In this document: in pieces, positions 24,341 through 35,362 of the stretch
How the letters are laid out: each line of letters begins with the position of its first letter
Position numbering within the stretch: position 1 is the stretch's first letter
Origin: Astrocystis sublimbata
Lineage: Eukaryota; Ascomycota; Sordariomycetes; Xylariales; Xylariaceae
Reading direction: 5' to 3'
NCBI GenBank assembly: GCA_022453515.1
Contig: JAJNNY010000019.1
Coordinates: 434,001-498,000, forward strand
Length of the DNA: 64,000 nt
Made by a program: the position numbers and the translations under genes
Notes under the pieces: model-generated
What the model was told of the DNA's origin: nothing
The model's input: only the letters and a program-made list of their open reading frames with translations
Database searches by the model: none

Positions 24341-26111
24341 ATCTGTTTGATATTCCAATACTGCAACGGGCCCCCGATCAATCTATTCAGCACTTAATAC
24401 CTGCACATACCGCATCGTATTGGATCCCTTCTCGACGAAGACGGCCAATCTCGGTTTAATCATTGTCACGTTCCATTCATCGCACCGCCTTTTCAAGATT
24501 CGACATCACCCTATATCAAGCCGTGCATCCCAGCAGGTTTTCGGACCACTTACTCAGCACCCATCCATCAGCCAGTCACACAACGGTCACAACGGTCACG
24601 AAGGTCACACGATTGTAGCTGTCCAGCATCCTCTCGCCAACTCCTGCAATCACGGTTACCACGCTCACTCGCCTCGTTTGAAACGTTGAAACTTACTATC
24701 GACTGATATACCCTCGTTCGGTCTATCGCGCCAGATACTTTCCTTTTACGGACTTCTTGGCTCTCCTCCGATCCACGAATCCAGCACATACGTAAATTTC
24801 AGGATTTTCCACAGGCACGGGAACCTATTTGGCAGTTGGCGTTTCCACACTGCTGCTCCAGCTGACTAAAGAGCGCATATCGCACATTGCAACGTTGAAA
24901 GATTTGGCATTGTTTCCCGCTTTAACGACCACGTCAGCGCCGCAGACATTCTCAATACAGCCACGGCCCTCATTTGATTGACAGTTCTTATCGAGACTGC
25001 ATAGTCAACAAAAAACAAATAAAAAACCAGGCACCCGTTTTCGAGCAACCAAGCCACCTTTGAGTGCCGAGTGCGAATAGCGGATAAAAAAGCTGCTGCA
25101 CTACCCAGATCTCGGCTCCGATGTATTTCGGCCATCTCAATAGCCAGACTCGATTATTGCGACTAGTGATCCACTACAAACCCCACGAAGCTTTCTTTCT
25201 ATTCTCTTCGACGGAGAGAGCGAAGCGCATAACTGTCATCGCCATCCTTTTTGTTACGGAAGCCTGGCAAAGAACCCAGCTCCCACTTTGCGGATTGCAT
25301 ATCGCGGGCCTCGCATCCTTTTTTTCACCTTACCTTCCCGTCACAGGTGTTAACGACAAGTGAGTACGACAGCCAAGCCCGGAACCCTGCATTCCACATT
25401 CCCTTGGAGAAGTGCCGTGGTACCTAAGTACCTCCGTACCACACCGACACTGCGCCAAGATCTCTGGCTGACCGTCCTTTTTAGCGTCGCCGTTAGCCAC
25501 CTCAGGACAAGACAGGCCGGCAGATCCCAGCAGATCCTCGCCCCCCTACAAACCCCGCCAGGACACCGCGCGTTGATTCCAGCCCGACCTAGGCACTTCA
25601 CCCACCACCCACTTCGTGTCAGCCATCGGACCCAGCGCCCGCGGCGATCACGAACCCCCTAGTCCCACCCAACCCTCGCCAGCCCTCAACTGGGATCCAC
25701 ACCCGCCTCTTCCTTGGCAGCTGCCCCAAGAGTGAACACGCCCAAGCATCCAAGGAGCCGGCGCTCAGCCTCGACCTCATCGTCACGCAGCTACGTACCC
25801 TTGTCTTGGGCCTGTCTAGTATACATATTGCTGGTACTCCCTTGTACTGCGCCGAGTCACTATCTGGTTCCCGATATTTGATAGTTTGCCTCGTGATACA
25901 CCTTTTGCTTATTGCTCCTTGCATGCCATAGCACTTATACATTCACTCGCCTTACTCTCCCTTACACACCCGGAGTGTCTGATATATACCGCCTCTCTCT
26001 CCCACCACCATCACCGACTACACTACTTCCCACCCCAGACTCTCACTTGGGGACATTACTCATCCACACACATCTACACATCATCTCACTTGCACATACA
26101 TATCCGTCAAC
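24341..26111 (+). promoter_or_regulatory. Probable promoter and long 5' leader of the Pho80-type cyclin gene
   Basis: The 1.8 kb before the cyclin ATG are rich in C, T and CA-containing runs, especially 25900-26110, the composition of fungal leaders. There are upstream ATGs. The frame at 25121-25363 would encode 80 residues, and ATG-CCA-TAG at 25923-25931 is a minimal two-codon upstream frame about 180 bases before the start. The transcription start is not known, so leader length is an inference. Confidence 0.4.
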
Positions 26112-27293
26112 ATGTCTTCCAGTCCGTTAATAGGCAAGGAGGAGCTTAACGCCGCCGCGCTTGAGCACTTTATTCACCTGCCTGTCAGCCATGCCATGAT
26201 TTATCACCTCGCCGATGCTGCATCAAAGGTTATCCGGTGCGACCCAAACATGATGCCACCCTCATCCCAATGCGATGCCCGGTATCCTTCCCCACCAAGG
26301 ACACCTTCACCCAAGGCTGTTCAGTGTGGTAGCAATGGCCTACCGACGTTGGAGGAGTTCATCACACAGTTGGTCGTGTCGTCCAACGTGCAAGTCTCGA
26401 CTCTGATGTCGACCCTGGTTTACCTGACAAGACTGAAGTCCCGGCTGCGACCCATGGCTTCAGGTCTGCGATGCACAATCCACCGCATCTTTCTAGCTGC
26501 ACTAATCACTTCTGCCAAGTACCTCAACGATAGTTCCCCCAAGAACAAGCATTGGGCAAACTACAGCAACATTCAGTGTGAAGGCTATACCTTCGGATTT
26601 AGCCGGACAGAAGTGAACCAGATGGAAAAGCAGCTGCTCGGTCTGCTGCATTGGGATCTAAGAATCACTGAGGGTGATCTCTACCGCGAACTGGACGTAT
26701 TCTTGGCCCCGATCCGTAACGACATCGAGGCACAGTACGCCCGACGCATGGAGCGCAGGAAGCAGAGGCAAGCGGCCGCAGCAGCTCGTGCCTGGGCAGA
26801 TGAACAAGCTCAGCTTTCCACGCCTCCCATGTCTCGCGATACCTCGCGATCCTCATCGCCCAATGAGTCGTCTATCCGGATGGTACCTAGCGAGCCGACG
26901 ATCCGTATGGTACAGGAGCCTGCTCTGGAGTGCACCCCACCTCCGGAGTTGGCCTACAGCTACAGTTCGTCTTCTAGTAGCTCGGGTAGCTCCTACGCCT
27001 CTTCTCTCTCGTCTCGCCAGCACTCCCGGTCGTCTACGCCTCTTTCAGAACTCGAGGCGGAACCTTACGTTGCTTACATGGATGGCTCACTGTATGAGTC
27101 ACCTGTCGAGGTTGTCCTCGACATGCCTCAACCGGCAATGGTCCCAGCTCCCAAGAGCGTCTACTACCGCAAACAGCTACTACCCTACGAGATCACCGCC
27201 GATGAACTTCGCGAGATGCAAGAGGGCAGTGCTTATGCGAAGCGGGCCAGAACTGGTCGTGGAATGTGGCAGCGCATGCTCGGTTCCCAATAG
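26112..27293 (+). CDS. Pho80/PCL-type cyclin
   Basis: This is an intronless 393-residue cyclin of the Pho80-like group (yeast PCL1/PCL2/PCL9 and Aspergillus PclA type), expected to activate a Pho85-like kinase in G1 or morphogenesis. The cyclin box spans about residues 75-200 and shows LVYLTRLKSRL, CTIHRIFLAALITSAKYLNDSS, KHWANYSN and EVNQMEKQLLGLLHWDLRI, the classical PCL pattern. The N-terminus includes a short helix region (LEHFIHLPVSHAMIYHLAD) and a Pro/Ser stretch with SP/TP sites. After the box comes a basic, glutamine/alanine-rich helix, then a serine-rich tail (about residues 240-320) with several SSP and STP sites, consistent with phosphorylation-controlled turnover. Start chosen as the first ATG, preceded by a CAAC context. 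Confidence 0.93.
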   Translation: MSSSPLIGKEELNAAALEHFIHLPVSHAMIYHLADAASKVIRCDPNMMPPSSQCDARYPSPPRTPSPKAVQCGSNGLPTLEEFITQLVVSSNVQVSTLMSTLVYLTRLKSRLRPMASGLRCTIHRIFLAALITSAKYLNDSSPKNKHWANYSNIQCEGYTFGFSRTEVNQMEKQLLGLLHWDLRITEGDLYRELDVFLAPIRNDIEAQYARRMERRKQRQAAAAARAWADEQAQLSTPPMSRDTSRSSSPNESSIRMVPSEPTIRMVQEPALECTPPPELAYSYSSSSSSSGSSYASSLSSRQHSRSSTPLSELEAEPYVAYMDGSLYESPVEVVLDMPQPAMVPAPKSVYYRKQLLPYEITADELREMQEGSAYAKRARTGRGMWQRMLGSQ

Positions 27294-30200
27294 GCAACAC
27301 ACTATCATTTCTTTTCCTTTGTCTCTGGGAGCATTCGACAGGACATACGAAATGGGACGACCTTTCGGCATTCTTCAGCGGCATATATTGGCGTCTTTAC
27401 TCGGCATTGTTCAGCATCACTAGCACGGAGTTTGGTTTTATGGTTTTTTTTTGGAGAACAGATCCAGGCAAAGGTGCCTTTCAGGATCTAAAAGTGCGAT
27501 TCATTGAACACTGGAAATGGGAAGTCGCTTGACATTGGAGGAGAACGACACATGACACCTGAAAGGACCATTAATGCGGTTTTCCTCCGGCGGCGACAGG
27601 AGAAGACAGGGCGGAACACTTGCATAGCGTTGGGCATATTTTAGAAATTGCTAGGAATAATCTACAGGAGTCATGGTTGAGTTAGCGCGGCCGAGATAGG
27701 TTTGGAACAAGATAGGACAAAGCATATTGATGCATGCATCAAATCAAATGAACTGGATTCCAATCTAAATGCAACTCTGATCTCTCTTCGCCTTACCTTG
27801 AATGATTCGTGAACCATGGAACAAGCCTGCAGATAGATACGTTGGCAAGTTGATCGCTATATCCGCCTTGTCCCCTGCCTTCCCGTCTGCCTAGCTGGGA
27901 GCCCAGCAACCTTCGATACTATCTATCATGCGCCAAGACAATGGATATGCACAAGGGCTTACACACAGGCTGACAGCCACACCCCAAAATGCCTGCCTAC
28001 CTAAGTACCTACCTGACCTGGTCTAAATAAGCAAGGAACACTTGTTTGTTTGGTAGTATCACGAACTACACGGACGGCTTTCGTCTCGTAAGCGCATACG
28101 ATGAAGCCTGGTGCGCGACTGGAATAAGCACAAGTTGGCCCGTTTTGCTGGGTCAGCCTGCACCCCAGAATCCGGACAACTAATGCGCCATGCGGAAGCT
28201 GTAATGGATGCGGACTGATGGCTTTACGTGATATCTAGATAGCTACACAGGTGGGCCACGCGACTATATCAGACGTGGTTGAGTTGTTTATCCTCCCTTC
28301 CTTTTGCGGAATTTATGTGTGCTACACTAGTTACACAAAGTATGCAGATGGTCACATATGTTTGGCGTATATGTCTACCATGGGATAGACATACAAAACA
28401 TGACTATGGCTGTACAAGAGCTGTCGGACAGGCCTCGTGATGAAAAGGCGCGGAAATATCGGCGTCCACGAACCCTGAATGCGATCGCGACTCTTACGCA
28501 TGTTGGTCCCTAGGAATCCGAGTCCTGTAGTTAGGTACGCAGGCGAGGAGGTAGGCTATTCGGCTTATTTCATTTCGCTGGCGTGTCTCCCTGCTAGCAT
28601 CCATTAGATAGTACAGAGATGTACCTTGGGCCGGTTCTGCATTGTGACCTATCAATCACATGGCTGCATGATGTGAGCCGATCCGTCGGGTCCGACCCTA
28701 TTCAGGTACATCACACTCTGTGGCGCAGATAAGAAGGCCAGCCCTGTGATGATGTGGAAAATCCTAAGTAGGTTCAATATATCGATGTGCCATTCTGCCC
28801 GTAGCTCTCTTCCCCTTTGACCCACGTGCATTGTCCTTTTGCACTTTGACAAAGGAAGCCTACAGTTAGTTTCTTGTAGATATGTATAGAGCTAGCTAAT
28901 CGTGTTTGGACAAGTGTTCCTTTCTTGTGTCTATCGGTTCGTCTGCCTATCACCACTATCAACCTCGTTAGCTACGCTGGGGCCTTCTTCTGCTGTGCAG
29001 ACGAAGCTTGGCTCTGGGGCTGAAGGAAATTACATGAACACTTTTTGGGTCTGAATGTCTCACTCAACATGCAGTTCAGCTGTGACTCTTTGCAAAGTGC
29101 CTTGTCGAAGCCAAGACCGATACCACATGTTAGTGAGAGGAGCTATTAGACACTCACAATCCTAGTGTAAGTTAGATAGGTACCTACCTGGTAAGCATGT
29201 AACATTCGGGAACCTAAAAAGTCGGAGTCCACCACACTCAGTCCATATTGACCGTGTCACTTAAAAGCATATCGGTATAGGCATGGGTAGGTATGTTTCT
29301 CGAAACATTCGGGAGCCATCCCTCACGTTTCGAAACAGACGATCGTGGCGTCATGATAGGCCAGATCTGGTGGAGGTGCGAGTTCATCCCCGAAAAGAAA
29401 CGATTACAGGAAAAGCAAATACAGCAACAAACTCCCGTCGGGAACTAGTGTCTTCCCGCAATACTAGGGTTGAGGCCAGGTTGAGAAGTGGTCAGATATG
29501 GTGGAATGATGTCTTGCCCCGAGGCGCAGAGGCTGGTCCGGGCAGGCTCCGGGCTACGGGTATGGCGTTCTGGGAGGGATTCTTTTGGGGGATTCTTTTT
29601 GAGGGATGGGCTATGGCTCAACCAAGGAATGGAAGGCATAGCGTGTGTCATTTCAAGCACTCGCTCTGAGCCAGTTCCAAGGCGATGATCTGATGACCCA
29701 GATTAGACCTGACTAAGTACTTAGATACCTCTAAGAAGCCAAGCATGAGGCATCGCCAGAGGCTAACGCGCAAAGGATTGGAGCGTCCTGCAAAGGCAAT
29801 GTGGGCGCTGGATATATCATACCAACGTCGATTAGCGTCGTATGCAATGTCTTTTTATGGTTATAAGGTGGCAGGGAGCTTACGTTTCAGAGATGCAAAC
29901 TTGTTAGTCATCTACTAGATGACTTGAATATGTGTTAGTGATTACTGACGGCCATACTGACGGCCATACTGACGAGAGCGTGGGACGTATTTCTGTGCAA
30001 CATAGCCACGGAACTAATATAGCGCGAACCAGGTAGCCGGGAAACCATAGGAATACCTATCTATTCATTGGTATGATATGCCGTCGGCGCATGCGGTGTG
30101 CATTGATTTTGTAAGGGAAAGAAGGAAGCGCGTTATCATCCTTTTGGCGAGCACGCATTTGGCTTTGCAGGTACGGCGCCATTCTGCGGCGCCACTATGC

Positions 30201-31739
30201 GATTAATTCCAATGCCGCAGCGGGCCCCACGGGTTGCGATGCGATGCTGATGGTACCTACAGTAGAACACCAACGCTAATTCTAATTTGGTGACAGGACG
30301 AGATCCAACTAACAACTAACCTCAACGAACGTCAGCTGGGCCGCCGGTGGTGGAAATTGGCTGTAAGATAAGATACTGTATTGTACAATAGCACTGCGGA
30401 TTATTGTTGTGCGGCAGACCAATCTATTTTCAGCCCTACCCCAGATCGAACCGCGAGACCTGGCCCTGGACCTGGCCCTGGCTGGCTTCCACTAGACGTG
30501 TGCGCTAGACATTCAGCTCATCGAGCTATGAGTCCAGGCCCAAACTTGGGAACCAAAATTCGCCAAACTATCCTCCAAGATGCCGTTATCGCGGAGTTAA
30601 AGTTGCCTATTCTGTCTCGTAGCACTGGGTTTGATGTGCGTTGCTTTTCGGCGCGCGCTCATCACGGCTGGGGCGTCCATCAAGATGGGACGACTGTAAG
30701 TGTCTTTGGCTTCCCTTTGATCCGCATGCTGCTTACTAGGTACTTTTGCCTTCACTTTATTGACCGTACTGTAAATCCGTACTGGACAACGGGCCGTCTG
30801 CGGGCTAAAGAACACATCATGCCTTGTAAGCCACATAGCTGCCTCGGCTGCCAATATATTGTATCTTCGTTCGTCCTAAAAACAACACTGAGATACTTCC
30901 TCTTCGAGCTTTACATTCCGCGCCCCTAGCTCGTATTCCAGGCGGCACGAACATGTACATACCTAGTCATGTCAACTATGCCATACCTGGATATGATAAG
31001 CCGTGGCCTGTCGCAATGTAGGATTCTCGGCTACGTGAGATGTTAATGCATGATACATCAGGCAAGCGTCCAAACTGTCAGCAAGTGACCAACAGTAATT
31101 TCCTGGTGGGTTAGGGTTTTATCATCATGCTGTCAACTCATCTCTTGGCATGCATCCACCCATGTGTCATTAGGAAAATGACTAAATCGTAATTGTACCG
31201 TCTTACTGAAAATTGATACACTACCTAGTATATTCTACGAACTGCTTCACTGATGTTTTCTTACTATATAGGTATGGATAAACCTTTCAGATCTGTCCCG
31301 TTTTACCATAACACAGAGTGCCACAACGGCATTGCCGAAGCCAACAAACAGCCAAGCCTCTTACTATTCCTACGGATATGGGGACACAATGACGGTCATT
31401 ATGTCATGTAGGAATATTCATGTTTCAGCATGTTAAATATATATTAGCGATGCAATACGCCGCATTGAACCAAGAAGTAAACCAACGTTATTCTGATCCT
31501 CACAAACAAGTACTACAAAGGGCATCTCCATGGCCCATGGACGTTGACCATGCCATTAATGCAGCGAAAAGGGAGTCACCAGGACCCAGTCGCCGCAGGC
31601 GTTGTAGCAGTAGATCAGGCTCACAGAGTGGAATGATTTCCATATGGACCCATGTGCCATGATTGAGCTGGAGTCGCGGGGCAACGAAGAACCCGAAATC
31701 TCACTCTGCTACCGGTAAAAGCTGCAAATGTGAGTTTGC
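27294..31739. other. Long stretch with no recognisable gene
   Basis: These 4.4 kb follow the cyclin gene and end in the 3' side of the FAD oxidoreductase gene. A 12-base unit (ACTGACGGCCAT) repeats 2.6 times at 29944-29974. Another 12-base unit (ACCTGGCCCTGG) repeats twice at 30458-30481. The longest open frame (30381-30929) is compositionally non-protein-like and is rejected. I see no gene. Confidence 0.5.
29944..29974. repeat. 12-base tandem repeat, 2.6 copies
   Basis: ACTGACGGCCAT occurs twice head to tail and is followed by a partial third copy (ACTGACG). It lies outside any gene. Confidence 0.85.
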
Positions 31740-33503
31740 CTACGGCTGGCTTCTCCCTGGCGCATTGCCTTGTGCCAGGTTCTCCGTGCTTGTGCCTTTC
31801 TTCACTTCCTCCTGCCACGTCTGTCGCTCGGCCTTCGATACACCAGGGCCTTGATACACGCTCCCGTACAGTCCCGAGGCCCAGCTGCTACCATCCTTGG
31901 CAGAGTTAGACTGCGGGTTGGATTTCTTGTTGCCCTTGGTATGGTTGCGGCGGTACCATTTACCGTACGTCAGCAGGTAATACAAGCGGAAGCAAAGGAG
32001 TGAGAAGCGGTCATGCTCGAGGTCCTCTGGGTATTCGGCGCCGAGATCGACCGCGGCTGCGATACCGGACATGATGGCGACTTCGTGCGCATTAACAAGC
32101 GTCCACGAGCCCGCGAAGCGCGTGCGATTTCGCGCCTGTAGGAACAAGATCCAAGGCACCACAAACAGGTAGTGCGTGTAGCTGTGGCAGAGCTGATGCC
32201 ACCAGTCCTGGCGGATAATCTTGTCTTTGCGAATCTCGTTGTCGGACCATAAATGTCGGTCGCGGTCCTTGTTCAGGTAGATGGTCTGGAAAACGTGCTG
32301 CTCAAAAGGGACATTTTCCGGGAATTGACCTTGGTAGTTGGTCGTGTCGAAGCACATCTCCAGCTTTGTCCGATCTTCAGGGTACATTTTGATGTAATAC
32401 ATCGGACGGAAGTTGCCCGATGCGTAGTTCAGCCGCGAGGTCTGGTCGACGCCATTCGTCTTCGAGACTGCCAGATCTTCCCGGTAAAAGTTTTCGTAGT
32501 GTTTCTTCATGTAGTCGGAATCGTTGTGCGTGATGGTGATGTCGTCGCTGAACTTGGCAGATCCTAGAACCCGCTTCTCGCGCCACGTAGCGGTATGTCC
32601 CAGGACTTCCTTCGCCTTGTCTGCGAGACAGCACAAAACAAGCTCGTCAAAAGCTTCCTCGGTGGTTGGCGCATCTAAATCCGCAACGTTGGGGTTATGA
32701 CCATCAGGCACAGGAGTACGTGGCTTGAGTCTAGCCACGACACCGTACTTGTCTCGTTGCACGATCTCGGTCAACTCGGTTGAGAGGCGGACCTTGACGC
32801 CTCTTGAAATAAGATCGTTCTTCCATGTTTCGTAGAATTCCGAGAGGTTAGGGAAAACGACCATGGGCGGCTGATTGCTCACCACCGTGTTCTTGTCCGG
32901 TTTGTACCACATACCGTATGTCGGCGATGTGCAAAGTCGCTCGAACATGATCGCAGGTACCTCAGGCGTCGCGTTACCAGTACCGAGAAAGAGCGCAGTC
33001 ATTGGAAGAGCGACAGTATCGGTAAACTCGTCGGAGAACATGAACGATTTAAACACCAAACGCATGGGCAGAAGGGCAAAGAAGACCTCGAACCAGCGCA
33101 TGAGCTTTAGCATGGTAGTCAGACGTGCTACTTCTTTCTGGTGCCGCGCCAGGAGCTCTGTTGGGAACATGTTGGTCCAGAAAGTATCGTCTTTGCCGAA
33201 CGAAACTTGCAACTTCACAGGATCCGCGTGGTAGCCTTGTCGCGCGAACATGGTGAGCGTGTGGTGGAAGATGTAAGACCCTCCCTGGACGCCTTGGTTC
33301 GACCATGAGGCGCCATATCGTGTTTTATCGAGCGGAATGGAGAACGCTTGACCACCGCAGTAGTCTACTGCGTCGATGAGGGTCACGTCGAACTTCTCAG
33401 GGTGCTGCGACAGATGGTACGCCGTTGACATTCCTGCTGCACCGGCGCCCACGATAAGCACGCTCTTGCGCCCTTTTGGGTCCTTGTCTCCGTTCCGAGG
33501 CAT
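31740..33503 (-). CDS. FAD-dependent oxidoreductase (flavin amine oxidase-like)
   Basis: This encodes a 587-residue flavoprotein from a single exon. The N-terminus has the Rossmann dinucleotide motif GAGAAG (residues 19-24) in VLIVGAGAAGMSTAYHLSQ, followed by an acidic residue ending strand 2 (LIDAVDYCGGQA), as in NAD(P)/FAD-binding amine-oxidase-like proteins. A central substrate domain follows (about 60-280). The C-terminal FAD-contacting element FAGSWTLVNAHEVAIMSGIAAAV resembles the GS(W)xxxxxHE motif of this family. The last 60 residues are hydrophilic and variable. I chose the ATG at 33503 because the upstream part of the frame lacks an ATG. No signal peptide was seen. It lies 0.55 kb downstream of the glycosyltransferase gene on the same strand. 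The substrate is unknown. Confidence 0.88.
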   Translation of the reverse strand: MPRNGDKDPKGRKSVLIVGAGAAGMSTAYHLSQHPEKFDVTLIDAVDYCGGQAFSIPLDKTRYGASWSNQGVQGGSYIFHHTLTMFARQGYHADPVKLQVSFGKDDTFWTNMFPTELLARHQKEVARLTTMLKLMRWFEVFFALLPMRLVFKSFMFSDEFTDTVALPMTALFLGTGNATPEVPAIMFERLCTSPTYGMWYKPDKNTVVSNQPPMVVFPNLSEFYETWKNDLISRGVKVRLSTELTEIVQRDKYGVVARLKPRTPVPDGHNPNVADLDAPTTEEAFDELVLCCLADKAKEVLGHTATWREKRVLGSAKFSDDITITHNDSDYMKKHYENFYREDLAVSKTNGVDQTSRLNYASGNFRPMYYIKMYPEDRTKLEMCFDTTNYQGQFPENVPFEQHVFQTIYLNKDRDRHLWSDNEIRKDKIIRQDWWHQLCHSYTHYLFVVPWILFLQARNRTRFAGSWTLVNAHEVAIMSGIAAAVDLGAEYPEDLEHDRFSLLCFRLYYLLTYGKWYRRNHTKGNKKSNPQSNSAKDGSSWASGLYGSVYQGPGVSKAERQTWQEEVKKGTSTENLAQGNAPGRSQP

Positions 33504-34054
33504 CGTGTTCAATGTCGCGGGTATAAGTCTCACTAGCCATTCAAATATCCTTCATTCAATACCACCGTATGTGAAGTGTGAGCTTGTCAACTCTCACAAT
33601 TGCTACTCAAGCTCCCTCCCTACCCAGGTAGATACCTAGAAGTCAATTTATATACCATGGCGCAGAGTTGATGATGCTTAAATGTCACGACGCGACGTCA
33701 TCGATTCTGGTGATTTGCGCTAATGTGTGGGCGCCGCGACGCTCCCACTACTATTACTCGATCTAGACGCTTTCAAGACATAGAGCAAATCGACTTTATT
33801 GATTACCTAGCTGAAAATGAACAACATATTCTAGGTAGAGACTCGGAGACAAAGAAAAGCTTTCTTGCTTGCATCGACCCTTCCACTTATAATATCTATT
33901 GGGGTTGATGCAGTTTTTATCGAAACAACTTTATCGCCTTGTTAAGTGCATGCATGCACCCAGACGAACTCGAAAAGTAGAAACGTCAGAGCCATTTTTT
34001 ATTCAGTCACATGTATCTTTCAATCTACCTGGTTTCCATGAGTCCTTAAATCGT
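33504..34054. other. Promoter of the FAD oxidoreductase; 3' side of the glycosyltransferase
   Basis: No gene was seen. A short AT-rich stretch at 33780-33900 has no protein features. Confidence 0.5.
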
Positions 34055-35362
34055 CTACTCGTCCAAGTCTAATTCCCTCGTCATTTTGTCTGCATCGGCC
34101 AGTTTTCTTCTGCGCGAAGCTCGCCAGATTTCCAGAGGTAAGGTTACCCAACAATAAAGGTCGAAAAATAGCGCGACTTTGTCAGCCAGAACGGCGACCC
34201 AAATCTGCTCCCGGCAATACGGAAACTCGTAAGCGAAGGCGTCGATACTGTCAGCCTGCTGGTATAGATAGTGTACCGCAAGCAGAACTGCCACCAACGG
34301 GTTCCGATATGCGACAATCAGAAAACAAACGTACCAGAGCAGGTTGAGGAAGGGGTCATACAAACCTTCGAGCATGTTCCGACACATGTATCGCTTGGTG
34401 TAGTAGAAATTCCACAGGCCGGGATCCCGAAAAACGTAACACAGACGAAAATGAAGCCTTGTAAGAGACCATTGCTTCATCTGATCGATAAATTTCCCAT
34501 CTCTCCTGATAGTCCTGTAGACCGTCGCTTCCGGCGTTAGCTGCATTCCCAATCCCCAAACTCGAGAGTACTTGCGGTCCTCTCTCAAGTGCTGAAAAAG
34601 CACCCACTTCGTTATGAAGGCGTCGTCCCCCGAGTCTAGACGGATTCCGGCGAAGGTTTCGGTCATGAACTCGTGCTGGAACACAGGGTCCTTCGCCACG
34701 CCGGGGTGTAATAACATGGTCGCACCCGACACCGTAAAATCGGTCGAGCCTTCGCAGGCGTAAAATCCCTTGTTAATAGCTCGGTGTTTCGAGCAATTAC
34801 GGAGCGTCGCCACTTCGTAGGGTTTGATGATAGTAGGGTCTCGTCGATCCTCTGGGAGATACGGCTCTACTGGACCGCCAACGAGTCCGATATCATCTTC
34901 TTCAAAGGGGGCGAGGAGGTGCAACAGTGCATCTTCTTTCCAAACCACATCTTCGCCGGCAAGACATACTATTCGGCCTCGAGAATACCGGATCCCCTCT
35001 ACGATCTGATCACGTTTGTTAGCATAAGAGATGCCGTATACACTGACTTCTGTGCTTTCCGCGCTAGCGGCAAGAATCTTATCCGACTGGACAAAGTTAT
35101 ACAAAGCCTCTATCTCGGCGTCAGTGGTAACAATAATGATCTCCAACGGTTTATTCGCAAGCCATGAATTTATGGCTGCAGAAAAAATGGCCGGATCCCA
35201 ACTAACCGTAGCTACCACTACACTAACGTCGGAGAGCTCGAAGTGCCGCGTCTCTGGTGAAGGGAGCGGGAAAGGCCGGTACTGCTCATTATACTTCCTA
35301 GCGCGTCGACGTTCTGAAAGTTCCCAGCATAGAGACTCTAGAAGGAAACCCTCGGCGAACAT
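34055..35362 (-). CDS. Family 2 glycosyltransferase (Cps1/hyaluronan-synthase-like)
   Basis: This is a processive-type GT2 membrane glycosyltransferase, 435 residues from the ATG at 35362. The cytosolic catalytic region begins at VSVVVATVSWDP and contains KRDQIVEGIRYSRGRIVCLAGEDVVW (DxD-like region), IGLVGGPVEPYLP, FTVSGATMLLHP and LDSGDDAFITKW (catalytic Asp). The place of the usual Q(Q/R)xRW is occupied by QMKQW. C-terminal hydrophobic segments (LLWYVCFLIVAY, NPLVAVLLAVHYLY, VALFFDLYCWVTLPL) are membrane helices. Related fungal proteins are annotated as polysaccharide synthase Cps1p. The frame is open for 23 codons upstream without an ATG, so a 5' exon with an N-terminal membrane helix could be missing. 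The donor sugar and product are unknown. Confidence 0.87.
   Translation of the reverse strand: MFAEGFLLESLCWELSERRRARKYNEQYRPFPLPSPETRHFELSDVSVVVATVSWDPAIFSAAINSWLANKPLEIIIVTTDAEIEALYNFVQSDKILAASAESTEVSVYGISYANKRDQIVEGIRYSRGRIVCLAGEDVVWKEDALLHLLAPFEEDDIGLVGGPVEPYLPEDRRDPTIIKPYEVATLRNCSKHRAINKGFYACEGSTDFTVSGATMLLHPGVAKDPVFQHEFMTETFAGIRLDSGDDAFITKWVLFQHLREDRKYSRVWGLGMQLTPEATVYRTIRRDGKFIDQMKQWSLTRLHFRLCYVFRDPGLWNFYYTKRYMCRNMLEGLYDPFLNLLWYVCFLIVAYRNPLVAVLLAVHYLYQQADSIDAFAYEFPYCREQIWVAVLADKVALFFDLYCWVTLPLEIWRASRRRKLADADKMTRELDLDE

Noticed and set aside
30381..30929. 182-codon plus-strand open frame
   Set aside because: Low-complexity start, no recognisable motif, no splice partner, and composition unlike the real genes.
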